From positions 1 through 64,000 of the forward strand of contig NZ_CANMSY010000011.1 in the NCBI RefSeq assembly GCF_947500705.1: 64,000 nt of DNA, given 5' to 3'. Positions 26,285 through 38,037 of this stretch are shown piece by piece (positions within the stretch are counted from its first letter, which is position 1; every line of letters begins with the position of its first letter). Under the pieces are notes generated by a model. The model was not told the origin of the DNA, ran no database searches, and saw nothing but the letters and a program-made list of their open reading frames with translations. Made by a program: the position numbers and the translations under genes. The DNA is from an uncultured Brachybacterium sp. (GTDB lineage: Bacteria > Actinomycetota > Actinomycetes > Actinomycetales > Dermabacteraceae).

Positions 26285-26530
26285 TGTCACGCCTCCACGG
26301 TACTAGGTACTCGGGCAGAGCCGCGGGCCGTTCGGTCCTCGGCACTGCCCCGGCCCGGCCCCGGGCGACGGAAGTGGAGGGGTCCGCGACGCGGGTGTCG
26401 CGCGGGCGGTATGGTGAGCCTGCGGCACAGCGACGTGGCGCACTGGTCGGTGCGGCCTGCGCCGTGCAAGGCAGATCTTGACGCAGACGGTGGAGAGCGT
26501 GAGACCTCCCCGAGACGAAGAAGGAGCACC

Positions 26531-27664
26531 ATGGCTGAGCAGGACCTGCGCAGCACCGCCCTCGAGGCGGTCCACGAGTCGCTCGGTGCGACGTTCACAG
26601 ATTTCGCGGGCTGGCGCATGCCGGTCCGGTATGACTCGGATCTTGCCGAGCACAAGGCCGTGCGTCAGAGCGCCGGCCTCTTCGACCTCAGCCACATGGG
26701 TGAGATCCACCTGCGCGGCCCGGAGGCCGCTGCTGCGCTGGACCACGCGCTCGCCGGGAAGATGTCGGCCATGTCGCAGGGGCGCGCGAAGTACTCGCTG
26801 CTGCTGACCGACGAGGGAGGCGTGATCGACGACGTCATCACCTACCGTCTGGCCGAGGACCACTTCCTGGTGGTCGCCAACGCCTCCAATGCCGAGGTCG
26901 ACGCCGCCGAGCTGCTCGCCCGCGCGGAGGGCTTCGACGTCGAGGTCGACGATGCCTCCTCCCGCACCTCTCTGATCGCTGTCCAGGGTCCTCAGAGCGA
27001 GCAGATCCTGCTGGATGCGCTCCTCGGCGCGGACAGCGGGGTCGAAGGCCTCACGGCCGAGGACCTCACCGAGATGAAGAACTATCGCTTCGCCGAATGC
27101 ACCTACCGCGGGGAGTCGATGCTGATCGCCCGTACCGGCTACACCGGCGAGGACGGCTTCGAGCTCTACCTCCCGAACGAGCACGCACCCGCCCTGTGGG
27201 AGCAGCTCACCGTCGTCGGCGGCGACCGCCTCACCCCGTGCGGACTCGCCTGCCGTGACACCCTCCGCCTCGAGGCGGGGATGCCGCTGTACGGCAACGA
27301 GCTCGGCCGGGACCTGTACCCCGCGCAGTCGGGCATGGCACGCGTCGTCGCCCTGAAGTCCAAGCAGGACTTCGTCGGCCGCGCCGGCGTCGAGGCGGCG
27401 GACCTGACCGACCGGCCGGTGCTCGTGGGCCTGGTCGCGGAGGGTCGCCGTGCCGCGCGCGCCGACGCACAGGTGCGCGATGCGGACGGGCTTGAGGTCG
27501 GAGCGGTCTCCTCCGGCGCGCTGTCGCCGACGCTGGGACACCCCATCGCGATGGCCTTCGTGCGCACCTCGGTCGCCGCTGCCGGCACCGAGCTGGTGGT
27601 CGATGTCCGCGGCAAGGACCTGCCGGTCCGGGTCGTGGAGATGCCCTTCTACCGTCGCGACTGA
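26531..27664 (+). CDS. gcvT: glycine cleavage system aminomethyltransferase (T protein)
   Basis: It transfers the methylene of the H-protein-bound aminomethyl group to tetrahydrofolate, releasing ammonia. The 377-residue product has [35 protein letters not shown], and [15 protein letters not shown], all conserved in T proteins, and the C-terminal barrel. ATG 26531 follows AAGGAGCACC; the upstream in-frame reading is unsupported. It is first of gcvT-gcvH-gcvP. No glycine riboswitch is recognisable in the 247-base upstream region. Confidence 0.95.
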   Translation: MAEQDLRSTALEAVHESLGATFTDFAGWRMPVRYDSDLAEHKAVRQSAGLFDLSHMGEIHLRGPEAAAALDHALAGKMSAMSQGRAKYSLLLTDEGGVIDDVITYRLAEDHFLVVANASNAEVDAAELLARAEGFDVEVDDASSRTSLIAVQGPQSEQILLDALLGADSGVEGLTAEDLTEMKNYRFAECTYRGESMLIARTGYTGEDGFELYLPNEHAPALWEQLTVVGGDRLTPCGLACRDTLRLEAGMPLYGNELGRDLYPAQSGMARVVALKSKQDFVGRAGVEAADLTDRPVLVGLVAEGRRAARADAQVRDADGLEVGAVSSGALSPTLGHPIAMAFVRTSVAAAGTELVVDVRGKDLPVRVVEMPFYRRD

Positions 27665-27753
27665 CCTGCTGTCGGGACTCACCTCCTGGTCCGGTCCCGG
27701 CGGCTCATGACCCCACCCGAGTTTTCCCCACCCTCTCCGGAAGGACCGATCCC

Positions 27754-28125
27754 ATGTCCGCAGAACTCCTCTACAGCAAGGACCACGAGTGGGTCCGCGT
27801 CGAGTCCGATGGCGTGGCCGTCATCGGCGTGACCGACTATGCCGCCGAGCAGCTCGGCGACGTCGTCTACGTCGATCTGCCCGAGGTGGACGGCGAGATC
27901 AACGCCGGCACCGAGATGGGGGAGATCGAGTCGACCAAGTCCGTCTCCGATCTGTTCTCCCCGATCAACGGCACCGTCACCGAGATCAACGATGCCGTCG
28001 TGGACACCCCCGAGCTGGTCAACTCCTCACCCTTCGATGAGGGCTGGCTGATCAAGGTCAGCTTCGACGCGCTGCCCGAGGATCTCCTGAGCGCCGAGGA
28101 CTACAAGGCGTTCACCGAGTCCTGA
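27754..28125 (+). CDS. gcvH: glycine cleavage system H protein
   Basis: This lipoyl carrier shuttles the aminomethyl group between P, T and L proteins. The 123-residue product has the lipoylation site [10 protein letters not shown] with Lys62 and the H-protein ends KDHEWVRV and EDYKAF. Ribosome site GGAAGG precedes ATG. The L protein (dihydrolipoamide dehydrogenase) and lipoate genes are not in the window. Confidence 0.97.
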   Translation: MSAELLYSKDHEWVRVESDGVAVIGVTDYAAEQLGDVVYVDLPEVDGEINAGTEMGEIESTKSVSDLFSPINGTVTEINDAVVDTPELVNSSPFDEGWLIKVSFDALPEDLLSAEDYKAFTES

Positions 28126-28132
28126 GCGTCGC

Positions 28133-28162
28133 GGAGGCGGCTGCCACCCGGCGGCCGCCTCC
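28133..28162 (+). terminator. stem-loop between gcvH and gcvP
   Basis: GGAGGCGGC (28133-28141), a 12-base loop, then GCCGCCTCC (28154-28162); there is no U-tract. It could cause partial termination or mark an RNA-processing point within the operon. Confidence 0.45.
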
Positions 28163-28247
28163 CGCCGGTGCAGCGCTGCGCTGCGCGGACGGCTCCCACC
28201 CTCCAGATCCATCCAGAACCGCACGCAACATCCAGGGGCACTCCTTC

Positions 28248-31190
<2,943 letters not shown>

Positions 31191-31237
31191 GCTCGGCCCG
31201 CTCGCCCGGTGAGCACCCGTTCTGTGTGAACAGCTGT

Positions 31238-31264
31238 GACGCCCCGGTTTCCGACCGGGGCGTC
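31238..31264 (+). terminator. terminator of the gcv operon
   Basis: GACGCCCCGG, loop TTTCCGA, CCGGGGCGTC, then GTTGCTCC. It is 47 bases after gcvP and just before the promoter of the next gene. Confidence 0.8.
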
Positions 31265-31272
31265 GTTGCTCC

Positions 31273-31278
31273 TAGGCT
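31273..31278 (+). promoter_or_regulatory. -10 box of leaderless promoter for the MetE-like gene
   Basis: TAGGCT ends 6 bases before ATG 31285, directly after the gcv terminator. Confidence 0.5.
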
Positions 31279-31284
31279 CTGGGC

Positions 31285-32496
31285 ATGACCGAGATCCTCA
31301 CCACCCATGCCGGTTCCCTCCCTCGCAGCCCCGAGCTGATCGAGGCCAATGCGCAGCGCCCCGTCGGCGCCGACGGGCTGACCCCCGAACCCACCGCCGA
31401 GTTCCGCGAGGTGCTGCGCCAGGCCGTGGTGGACGTGGTGGCGAAGCAGCGCGAGATCGGCATCGCGATCCCCAACGACGGGGAGTACGGGCACCTGATG
31501 GGCTCCGCCGTGAACTACGGCTCCTGGTGGTCCTACATCTTCGACCGCGTGAGCGGCCTGGAGCTCACCGGCAGCGACCACTTCTCCTCCGCACCGGTCC
31601 GCTCGAGCCCGGGCGACGTGCGCCTGACCACTTTCCCCGACCGTCGTGACTGGACGACGTTCGCCGAGGCCTACCAGGACCCGACCTCGGGCATCACCGT
31701 CGGCGCCCAGACCACCTTCCCCGCGGCGACCGGCGCGGTCGCGTTCTCCGACGTGGGTCGCGAGCTTGTCGGCCAGGACGTCACGAACATCCAGGCGGCG
31801 CTGAAGGACGCCGGCTACGAGCACGGCTTCCTCAACTCCCTCTCGCCGGGCTCCGGCAGCCGCATCGTCGATGGCCATTACGGCGACGAGGACGCCTTCC
31901 TCGACGCGTGGGTCGAGGTGATGCGCCCCGAGTACGAGGCGATCGCCGCCGCCGGGCTCACCGTGCAGATCGACGATCCCTCGATCGCCGAGAACTGGGA
32001 TCAGATCAACCCCGAGCCGAGCGTCGAGGACTATCTCGCCTTCACCCGCAAGCGGGTCGACGCGGTGAACCGCGCCCTGGTGAACGTGCCCACCGAGCAG
32101 ACCCGATTCCACCTCTGCTGGGGCTCCTGGCACGGTCCGCACACCACCGATATCGAGTTCCGGCACATCGCCCCGCTGCTGCTGGAGATCGACGCGAAGT
32201 ACTACAGCTTCGAGGCGGCGAACGTGCGCCACGAGCACGAGTGGACCGTGTGGCAGGACCTCGAGCTGCCCGCGGACAAGGTCATCGTGCCCGGCATCGT
32301 CTCCCACGCCACGAACGTGGTCGAGCACCCCGAGCTGGTCGCCCAGCGGCTCGAGCGCTTCGCGAGGATCGTGGGCCCCGAACGCGTGATCGGCTCGACC
32401 GACTGCGGCCTCGGCGGGCGCATCCATCCCCAGATCGCCTGGGCGAAGCTCGAATCCCTCGTCGAGGGTGCGAAGCTCGCCTCGCAGCGTCTCTGA
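31285..32496 (+). CDS. cobalamin-independent methionine synthase II family protein (MetE C-terminal-like)
   Basis: This 403-residue TIM-barrel protein is of the MetE C-terminal/epoxyalkane:CoM transferase group. It starts ILTTHAGSLPRS, typical of the group, and has zinc-ligand candidates in FHLCWGSWHGPH (C278 with nearby His) and GSTDCGLGG (C374). It lacks the MetE N-terminal domain, so it is not a complete folate-dependent methionine synthase; members of this group often use other methyl or thiol substrates. It stands alone between two terminator-like hairpins and has its own leaderless promoter. Substrate is unknown. Confidence 0.85.
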   Translation: MTEILTTHAGSLPRSPELIEANAQRPVGADGLTPEPTAEFREVLRQAVVDVVAKQREIGIAIPNDGEYGHLMGSAVNYGSWWSYIFDRVSGLELTGSDHFSSAPVRSSPGDVRLTTFPDRRDWTTFAEAYQDPTSGITVGAQTTFPAATGAVAFSDVGRELVGQDVTNIQAALKDAGYEHGFLNSLSPGSGSRIVDGHYGDEDAFLDAWVEVMRPEYEAIAAAGLTVQIDDPSIAENWDQINPEPSVEDYLAFTRKRVDAVNRALVNVPTEQTRFHLCWGSWHGPHTTDIEFRHIAPLLLEIDAKYYSFEAANVRHEHEWTVWQDLELPADKVIVPGIVSHATNVVEHPELVAQRLERFARIVGPERVIGSTDCGLGGRIHPQIAWAKLESLVEGAKLASQRL

Positions 32497-32510
32497 CCTG
32501 GAACGCACCG

Positions 32511-32544
32511 GCGGCCGCACCCTGCACCCTCGGGTGGCGGCCGC
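32511..32544 (+). terminator. stem-loop after the MetE-like gene
   Basis: GCGGCCGCACCC (32511-32522) pairs with GGGTGGCGGCCGC (32532-32544) with one bulged base and a 9-base loop. It begins 15 bases after the stop codon and lies before the mannosyltransferase-like gene. Confidence 0.6.
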
Positions 32545-32609
32545 TGCTGCGGACCAAGTGTTCATCCAGAAGTCACACGCTCCTTGCGCGGAAGACCTGC
32601 ATCCGGAGC

Positions 32610-33767
32610 ATGATCGGCGGCGTGAGGATTCTCTTCGTCTCCGAATCATTCCTTCCGCACATGAACGGGGTCACGAACTCGGTGCTCCGCGTCGTGGACC
32701 ATTTCTCCGCCACGGGTGACGATCTCGGAATCATCGCCCCGCAGTGGCCGGGAGCTGACAAGCACCTGCGCACCGCCTGCGGTCGACGGGTGAGGGTGCG
32801 CCGTATCGCCTCGGCCCCGATGCCGGGCTATTCGGAGGTGCGAATCGCCGCCACCAGCGCCGCAGCGCTGAAGCGACGGATCGACGAGTTCCAGCCCGAC
32901 GTCATCCACCTCGCCTCCCCGATGATCCTCGGCGGCCGGGCCGTGATCGCCGCCCAGAAGGCAGGAGTGCCCACCGTCGCGGTCTACCAGACCGACATCC
33001 CCGGCTACACCGCCCGCTACGGGATGCCGTTCCTGGAGAACGCCACCTGGCAGCTGCTGCGCGACGTCCACAACCGGGCCACGGTGAACCTCGCCCCTTC
33101 GACCGCGACCCGGGACCAGCTCATCCAGCACGGCATCGAACGGGTGGACCTCTGGCGGCGCGGCGTGGACACCACCCTGTTCAGCCCGGAGCTGAGCAGC
33201 CCGTCGCTGCGGGCCTCGTACGCGCGGCCGGACGAGAAGCTCGTGATCTACGTGGGTCGTCTGGCGGCCGAGAAGCAGGTCGAGGACCTCAAGGTCATCC
33301 ACGACATGCCCGGCGTACGGCTGCTGATCGTGGGGGAGGGGCCCGAGAGGGAGCCGTTGCGCCGGCTGATGCCGCGTGCACGCTTCGCCGGCTTCCGCAC
33401 CGGCACCGACCTCGCGGCCCACCTCGCCAGCGCCGACCTGTTCATCCACCCCGGCGAGCTCGAGACCTTCGGACAGACCCTCCAGGAGGCCATGGCCTCC
33501 GGCCTGCCGGTCATCGCACCGCGGCGTGGGGGGCCGGTGGACCTCGTCGCCCCCAGCCGCACCGGCTGGCTCTACACCCCGGGCATGCTCGATGAGCTGC
33601 GGGAGCGCGCGAGCGACCTGCTCTTCGACGATGCGAAGCGCCAGGCCTTCGGACGGGCGGCCGAGGAGTCCGTGCGCAAGCGGACCTGGCCGGTGCTCGC
33701 CGAACAGCTGCGCAGCTACTACCTGCAGGCGATCGAGCAGCACCGGCAGGTCGACGCCCTGCTCTGA
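32610..33767 (+). CDS. GT4-family alpha-mannosyltransferase-like protein (MgtA/PimB type)
   Basis: The 385-residue GT-B glycosyltransferase starts RILFVSESFLPHMNGVTNSV and has IHLASPMILGGRAVIAA, YQTDIPGYTARYG, LWRRGVDTTLFSP, VIYVGRLAAEKQVEDL and HPGELETFGQTLQEAMASG (E-x7-E). This set matches GDP-mannose-dependent mannosyltransferases of the actinobacterial MgtA/PimB group, which build mannosyl-lipids. The short N-terminus begins at ATG 32610; the larger in-frame reading covers the preceding gene's 3' end and is rejected. It is separate from the GT4 pair at 6468-9647 but may serve the same envelope glycolipids. Confidence 0.85.
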   Translation: MIGGVRILFVSESFLPHMNGVTNSVLRVVDHFSATGDDLGIIAPQWPGADKHLRTACGRRVRVRRIASAPMPGYSEVRIAATSAAALKRRIDEFQPDVIHLASPMILGGRAVIAAQKAGVPTVAVYQTDIPGYTARYGMPFLENATWQLLRDVHNRATVNLAPSTATRDQLIQHGIERVDLWRRGVDTTLFSPELSSPSLRASYARPDEKLVIYVGRLAAEKQVEDLKVIHDMPGVRLLIVGEGPEREPLRRLMPRARFAGFRTGTDLAAHLASADLFIHPGELETFGQTLQEAMASGLPVIAPRRGGPVDLVAPSRTGWLYTPGMLDELRERASDLLFDDAKRQAFGRAAEESVRKRTWPVLAEQLRSYYLQAIEQHRQVDALL

Positions 33768-33780
33768 CCTCGCTGCCACC

Positions 33781-33870
33781 ACCCGCAGTCACAGGCCGCT
33801 GTCAGCACCCGCAGTCATGAACCGCAGTCATGAACCGCTGTCACGAACCGCAGACACGGACCGCTGTCAC
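33781..33870. repeat. seven imperfect tandem copies of a 13-bp unit
   Basis: The unit is GAACCGCAGTCAT with variants; the core CCGC(A/T)GTCA is kept in six of seven copies, with CAG and CTG versions interspersed. It starts 14 bases after the mannosyltransferase-like stop codon and ends about 100 bases before the next start. It has no coding role. Confidence 0.85.
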
Positions 33871-33973
33871 AATCCGCCACATAGCTCGCCCGGCATGCCG
33901 CCGGCAGGGTGAACTGGGTCCAGTCGTCGACCGACGGCCCGGAACATCGCTCCTCTGCGGAAGGGACAACATC

Positions 33974-34717
33974 ATGGCGCAGCGCACTCGTCGCCCGCTC
34001 ATCGGCGTGACCGCGGGGACCCGCACGATGATGTCCGGCGCCTGGGCGGGCCATGACGCCGTGGCGGTCAACGAGCAGTACGTGCGCGCACTGCGCGAGG
34101 CCGGCGCCCGCCCCGTGATCATCGCCCCGCAGGACGAGTGGAGCGATGAGGAGATCGCCGAGCTGGACGGCCTCGTGCTCACCGGCGGCACCGACCTCGA
34201 CCCCGCGGCCTGGGGTGAGGGTTCAGTCCCCACCGACATGACCCCCGACCCGGAGCGGGACACCTTCGAGACGGCGCTCTACCGCGCCGCCCGCCGCAAC
34301 GACGTGCCCGTGCTCGGGATCTGCCGTGGCCTGCAGATCATCGTCATCGCCGAGGGCGGTGAGCTGCACCGTCATCTGCCCACGGACCTGCCCGCGCATC
34401 CCTCGACGGGTCTGGAGCCCACCCGCGTCGAGGCGCAGCTCGATGCGGCCAGCGACCTCGCCCTCGCCCTCGGCACCCGCGCCGTGGTCACCGCCTTCCA
34501 CCACCAGGGGATCCGCGCCGTCCGCGGGGATCTGCGGATCGTGGCCCGCCATGAGAGCGGCCTGCCGCTCGCGGTCGAGGCCGGATCCGGCTCGAGCGTG
34601 CTCGGCGTGCAGTGGCACCCCGAGATCGATGGCCAGGCGGGAGCCGCCGTCTTCGAGAGTCTGCTCACGGCGATCCGCCACCGCGACACGGTCACGGTGG
34701 CACCCTCCCTGGTCTAA
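33974..34717 (+). CDS. class I glutamine amidotransferase-like hydrolase (gamma-glutamyl-GABA hydrolase / PuuD family)
   Basis: The 247-residue cytoplasmic peptidase C26-type protein has the nucleophile elbow VLGICRGLQIIV (C117) and WHPEI (H215, E217) forming the Cys-His-Glu triad; PLIGVTAGTRT and LVLTGGTDLDP are typical of the PuuD/gamma-Glu-GABA hydrolase group. It hydrolyses gamma-glutamyl amides; in polyamine catabolism the substrate is gamma-glutamyl-GABA, but no other puu gene is adjacent. ATG at 33974 follows GGAAGGG. An upstream in-frame start would run through the tandem repeat and is not believed. Confidence 0.9.
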   Translation: MAQRTRRPLIGVTAGTRTMMSGAWAGHDAVAVNEQYVRALREAGARPVIIAPQDEWSDEEIAELDGLVLTGGTDLDPAAWGEGSVPTDMTPDPERDTFETALYRAARRNDVPVLGICRGLQIIVIAEGGELHRHLPTDLPAHPSTGLEPTRVEAQLDAASDLALALGTRAVVTAFHHQGIRAVRGDLRIVARHESGLPLAVEAGSGSSVLGVQWHPEIDGQAGAAVFESLLTAIRHRDTVTVAPSLV

Positions 34718-34783
34718 GATGGGGAGCGGTCGTCCGAGCCCCGTGCCGGACGCAGCCCTTGGTGACACAGAGGAAGAGGCAGC

Positions 34784-35038
34784 ATGAGCAAGCAGCATGT
34801 CGCGGACGCGACCGATGCGCAGACGCATCAGGACGAGAACGTGACCTCGAAGGGCAACAGCACCGTCCTGTCGGTGGTGCTCTTCATCGTGCTCTTCGGA
34901 CTGTTCGTCGCCGGGCTGTACATGATGTCGATGATCTCGATGACTGAGCCTTCCGTGGGCCTCTTCGTCGGCGGGCTCGCCCTGTGCATGGTCGCGCTGT
35001 ACGGCACCTTCGATCTGGTGCCGCGCTTCCTCTCCTGA
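34784..35038 (+). CDS. small two-helix membrane protein, function unknown
   Basis: The 84-residue protein has a hydrophilic N-terminus (~1-27), then two hydrophobic helices (~28-52 STVLSVVLFIVLFGLFVAGL; ~58-80 VGLFVGGLALCMVALYG). Ribosome site AGAGGAAGAGG precedes ATG. A TAAGAT -10 box at 34715-34720 overlaps the preceding stop codon, suggesting its own promoter. A strong hairpin terminator follows. I do not recognise the family. Confidence 0.75.
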   Translation: MSKQHVADATDAQTHQDENVTSKGNSTVLSVVLFIVLFGLFVAGLYMMSMISMTEPSVGLFVGGLALCMVALYGTFDLVPRFLS

Positions 35039-35056
35039 GCTCCACCCCTGAATTTC

Positions 35057-35091
35057 CTCGTGCCCGGCGCCTCACGGCGGCCGGGCACGAG
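35057..35091. terminator. 12-bp stem-loop terminator after the small membrane protein gene
   Basis: CTCGTGCCCGGC (35057-35068), an 11-base loop, then GCCGGGCACGAG (35080-35091). It separates the membrane protein gene from convergent deoD and may serve both. Confidence 0.75.
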
Positions 35092-35144
35092 TCATGTGCG
35101 GCCGGTAACACTGGCGTGAGTGCCCGCCCGGGAGTGCGCGCCGA

Positions 35145-35873
35145 TCAGCCGACGGGGTGCTTCTCCTCCAGGCGGACGATCGACTCCAGCGCCACCACGA
35201 TCATGTCCTCGAAGGTCTCCTGACGCTCCTGCGCACTGGTCTCCTCCCCGGTGAGCAGGTGATCCGAGACCGTGCAGAGCGCCAGCGCCCTGCGGGAGAA
35301 CTGCGCGGCGAGGGTGTACAGAGCGGCGGCCTCCATCTCCACGCCGAGCACCCCGTATCCCGCCAGGGTGCGGGCGGTCTCGGGATCCGGGGAATAGAAC
35401 TGGTCGGAGGAATACAGACCCCCGGCGACCAGCGGGAGCATGCGCTCCTCAGCGACGTCCGCCGCGATCCGGGCCAGCGTGAAGTCGGCGGCCGGGGCGA
35501 AGGAGACGTGACGGAAGCGCGGAACGTTCATCGCGGAATCCGTCGAGGCGGCCATCCCCAGGATCACGTCCCGCACCTTCACCGCCTCCGAGAGGGCGCC
35601 GCAGGTCCCCACCCGGATGATGGTCTGCACGTCGTAGTCGTCGAAGAGCTCCTGGGAATAGATCGCCATCGAGGGCTGACCCATGCCGGATCCCTGCGCA
35701 GAGACCCGGATCCCGCGGTAGGTGCCGGTGTAGCCCAGCATTCCGCGCACGTCGTTGTACTGCAGAGGATCCTCGAGGAAGGTCTCGGCGATCCAGCGAG
35801 CGCGATAAGGGTCGCCGGGCATCAGGACGTAGGGCGCGATCCGGTCGGGGGAGGCACCGATGTGTGTCGACAT
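35145..35873 (-). CDS. deoD: purine-nucleoside phosphorylase, DeoD type
   Basis: The 242-residue hexameric PNP/uridine phosphorylase family enzyme cleaves purine (deoxy)nucleosides with phosphate. It has [10 protein letters not shown] (phosphate loop), [28 protein letters not shown] and [13 protein letters not shown] (purine/ribose site), and [17 protein letters not shown] with the catalytic Asp. ATG at 35873 is supported by the DeoD N-terminus ([21 protein letters not shown], split over residues 1-21) and a TACGCT -10 box 6 bases upstream (leaderless). Confidence 0.95.
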   Translation of the reverse strand: MSTHIGASPDRIAPYVLMPGDPYRARWIAETFLEDPLQYNDVRGMLGYTGTYRGIRVSAQGSGMGQPSMAIYSQELFDDYDVQTIIRVGTCGALSEAVKVRDVILGMAASTDSAMNVPRFRHVSFAPAADFTLARIAADVAEERMLPLVAGGLYSSDQFYSPDPETARTLAGYGVLGVEMEAAALYTLAAQFSRRALALCTVSDHLLTGEETSAQERQETFEDMIVVALESIVRLEEKHPVG

Positions 35874-35879
35874 GCTGCC

Positions 35880-35885
35880 AGCGTA
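35880..35885 (-). promoter_or_regulatory. -10 box of leaderless promoter for deoD
   Basis: TACGCT ends 6 bases before ATG 35873; no ribosome site is present. Confidence 0.5.
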
Positions 35886-35934
35886 CGGCGCACGCTCGAC
35901 GCGGCAATTCCAGGCAGCGCCGCCCATGGTGTGT

Positions 35935-35946
35935 TCTGGCGCCAGA
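35935..35946. promoter_or_regulatory. 12-bp palindrome between deoD and the MFS gene
   Basis: TCTGGCGCCAGA is a perfect palindrome in the divergent promoter region, 20 bases before the MFS start codon. It could be an operator for one or both genes; no matching regulator gene is adjacent. Confidence 0.4.
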
Positions 35947-35965
35947 TGGCGCACAATGGGTCACC

Positions 35966-37234
35966 GTGAACGCTCACGATCCTCACCTCGCCGCCTCTGC
36001 GCGCCCCGCTGTGCCGACGGCGGTGCGACGAGCCCGCTGGGCCGTCTCCCTGGTCTTCTTCCTCAACGGTGCGTCCTTCTGCGCGATCCTGCCGCGGTAT
36101 CCGGAGCTGGTGGAGTCGATCGGGCTCAGCAACACCTCCTTCGGCCTCGCCATCGGCATCGGCCCCCTCGGCGGTCTGCTGGCCGGCCTGTTCGCCGCCC
36201 GACTGATGTCCCGCTTCGGTTCGGCCCGGGTCAGCGTGGTGATGCAGATCCTCGCCTCCACCACGCATCTGGCGGTCTACCTCTCCGGGTCCTGGCTCTG
36301 GCTGACCTGCTCGCTGCTGCTGGCGACGGCGGCCGATGCGATCACGGACATCGCGATGAACGCCCACGGCATGCGGGTCGAGCGGCGCTATCGCCGTTCG
36401 ATCATGAACAGCTACCACGGCTGGTGGTCGCTCGGGGCAGTGGTCGGCGGTCTGATCGGGGCCGGCTGCGCGCAGCTCGGACTGCCGCTGTGGATCCAGG
36501 GCATCGTCGGCATGATCGTGTTCGGTGCCCTCGCCGCCGCCGCGCTGCGCCTGATGCTGCCGGGCGACGACAGCACCGAGCGCACCCCGGTCGCCGCTCC
36601 GTCGGCATCCTCCGCAGCCGGAGTCCCCGATGCGGCACCGACCGGCTTCCGGCTGGCCGGGATGAGCCTGCGAGCGCTCGGCCTGGTGAGCGCCCTGGGC
36701 ATGATCCTGGTGTTCGCGGGCTCCACGGAGGACACCGGCAGCACCTGGGGTGCGCTGTTCATGCAGGACACCTTCGAGGCCACGCCCTTCCTCGCGGGCA
36801 TGGCATTCGTGGCGCTGCAGGGAGCGCAGACCATCGGCCGCTTCACCGGCGACGCGGTCGTGGACCGGCTGGGAGATCGGGCCACCGCACGACTCGGAGG
36901 CGTGATCGCGATGGTGGGGATGAGCTTCGCCCTGCTGGTGCCCTCACCGGCGACTGCAGTGGTCGGCTTCGCCGCCGCCGGGTGGGGAGTGGCGACTCTC
37001 TTCCCTGCCGCCTATCGTGCTGCGGATGACCTGCCCGGTGTGCCCCACGGAGTCGGTATCACGGTGGTCGGCTGGTTCGCGCGCCTGGGCTTCTTCCTCA
37101 CCCCGCCGCTGATCGGCGTGCTCGCGGATGCGATGACCCTGCGCTATGCGCTGTGGATGGTCCCGCTGTATGCCATCGGCATCCTGGTGTTCTCCCGGGT
37201 GCTGAGCTCCCGGAGCGTCAAGGCAGGGCACTGA
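35966..37234 (+). CDS. major facilitator superfamily transporter
   Basis: The 422-residue protein has twelve predicted membrane helices in two halves, split by a polar loop at ~195-225. The MFS loop 2-3 signature appears as LFAARLMSRFGSARVS, and TDIAMNAHGMRVERRYRRS resembles loop regions of the YbjJ/FucP-like group. Substrate is unknown; divergence from deoD makes a nucleoside-related role possible but unproven. GTG 35966 is chosen because upstream in-frame codons cross the deoD promoter; its ribosome site is weak. Confidence 0.82.
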   Translation: MNAHDPHLAASARPAVPTAVRRARWAVSLVFFLNGASFCAILPRYPELVESIGLSNTSFGLAIGIGPLGGLLAGLFAARLMSRFGSARVSVVMQILASTTHLAVYLSGSWLWLTCSLLLATAADAITDIAMNAHGMRVERRYRRSIMNSYHGWWSLGAVVGGLIGAGCAQLGLPLWIQGIVGMIVFGALAAAALRLMLPGDDSTERTPVAAPSASSAAGVPDAAPTGFRLAGMSLRALGLVSALGMILVFAGSTEDTGSTWGALFMQDTFEATPFLAGMAFVALQGAQTIGRFTGDAVVDRLGDRATARLGGVIAMVGMSFALLVPSPATAVVGFAAAGWGVATLFPAAYRAADDLPGVPHGVGITVVGWFARLGFFLTPPLIGVLADAMTLRYALWMVPLYAIGILVFSRVLSSRSVKAGH

Positions 37235-37242
37235 CGCAGCTC

Positions 37243-37259
37243 GTCAGCGCAGGACGCTG
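37243..37259. terminator. small stem-loop between convergent MFS and YciO genes
   Basis: TCAGCG, loop CAGGA, CGCTGA. The 6-bp stem sits 8 bases after the MFS stop; it is weak, with no U-tract. Confidence 0.35.
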
Positions 37260-37306
37260 AGGCGCCCTCGACGCCGCCGGAGCCGTGAACCGACGGGAGC
37301 CTGCGC

Positions 37307-37942
37307 TCAGAAGCGGCTGCTGTCCCCGGCCCCCTCGCGGGCGATCACGAGGTCTCCGCTGGAGAGATCCACGACGGTGGTCGGCTCGATCCCGACCTCC
37401 CCGGAGTCGATGATCGCGTCCACCTGCTCGCCGAGCAGCTCCTGAACCACCCAGGCCTCGGACGGCGGGTCCTCCTGCCCGGGCAGCAGCAGCGTCGAGG
37501 ACGCGATCGGTTCACCGAGCGCCTCGACCAGAGCGTGTGCCACCCGATGATCGGGAATCCGCACCCCGACCGTGTGCTTCTTGGGGTGCGCGAGCTTGCG
37601 CGGCACCTCCTTGGTGGCGGGGAGGATGAAGGTGTACGCCCCGGGAGTCGCGTTCTTGACCAGCCGGAAGACCGGGTTCGAGACCAGCACGAACTGCCCC
37701 AGCTGCGCGAAGTCGGCACAGATCAGCGTGAAGTGATGATCCTTGCCGACCTGGCGGATGCGACGGATCCGTTCGAGCGCCTCGACGTTGCCGAGGGTGC
37801 AGCCCAGGGCGTAGCAGGAATCGGTGGGGTAGGCGATCAGGCCACCGTCCTTCAGCACCGAGACGGCTTGCTCGATCAGCCGCGGCTGCGGATCCTCGGG
37901 GTGGATGTCGAGATACTTCGCGGGGCGACGTGACCTGGCCAT
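37307..37942 (-). CDS. YrdC/Sua5-domain protein, YciO type (L-threonylcarbamoyladenylate synthase-like)
   Basis: The 211-residue single-domain YrdC protein has the N-terminus KYLDIHPEDPQPRLIEQAV followed by LIAYPTDSCYALGC, IRQVGKDHHFTLIC, ATPGAYTFILPATKEVPRKL, GVRIPDH and GEPIASSTLLLPG. These match E. coli YciO more closely than TsaC. TsaC/Sua5 makes threonylcarbamoyl-AMP for tRNA t6A; YciO proteins share the pocket but their role is less certain. A separate tsaC is expected elsewhere in the genome. A TATCAT -10 box 5 bases before ATG suggests a leaderless mRNA. Confidence 0.9.
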   Translation of the reverse strand: MARSRRPAKYLDIHPEDPQPRLIEQAVSVLKDGGLIAYPTDSCYALGCTLGNVEALERIRRIRQVGKDHHFTLICADFAQLGQFVLVSNPVFRLVKNATPGAYTFILPATKEVPRKLAHPKKHTVGVRIPDHRVAHALVEALGEPIASSTLLLPGQEDPPSEAWVVQELLGEQVDAIIDSGEVGIEPTTVVDLSSGDLVIAREGAGDSSRF

Positions 37943-37947
37943 GCCCG

Positions 37948-37953
37948 ATGATA
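37948..37953 (-). promoter_or_regulatory. -10 box of leaderless promoter for the YciO gene
   Basis: TATCAT ends 5 bases before ATG 37942; it is the strongest -10 match among the leaderless starts. Confidence 0.5.
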
Positions 37954-38037
37954 CGTCGGGGCCTCGCAGATCGTCGATCAGGCGAGCAACCGGACGATCA
38001 GCACCGTCCACCGTCGGGGCACGGCCCCTGCCACGGC

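Noticed and set aside
26290-26530. Possible glycine riboswitch upstream of gcvT (GGAGAG near 26489 and CGAAGAAGGAGCA before the start codon)
   Set aside because: The conserved core and the CTCTCAGG-type segment are missing, and the second similarity is simply the ribosome-binding site.
33781-33870. CRISPR-like array
   Set aside because: The 13-bp units are contiguous with no spacers, and no cas genes are present.
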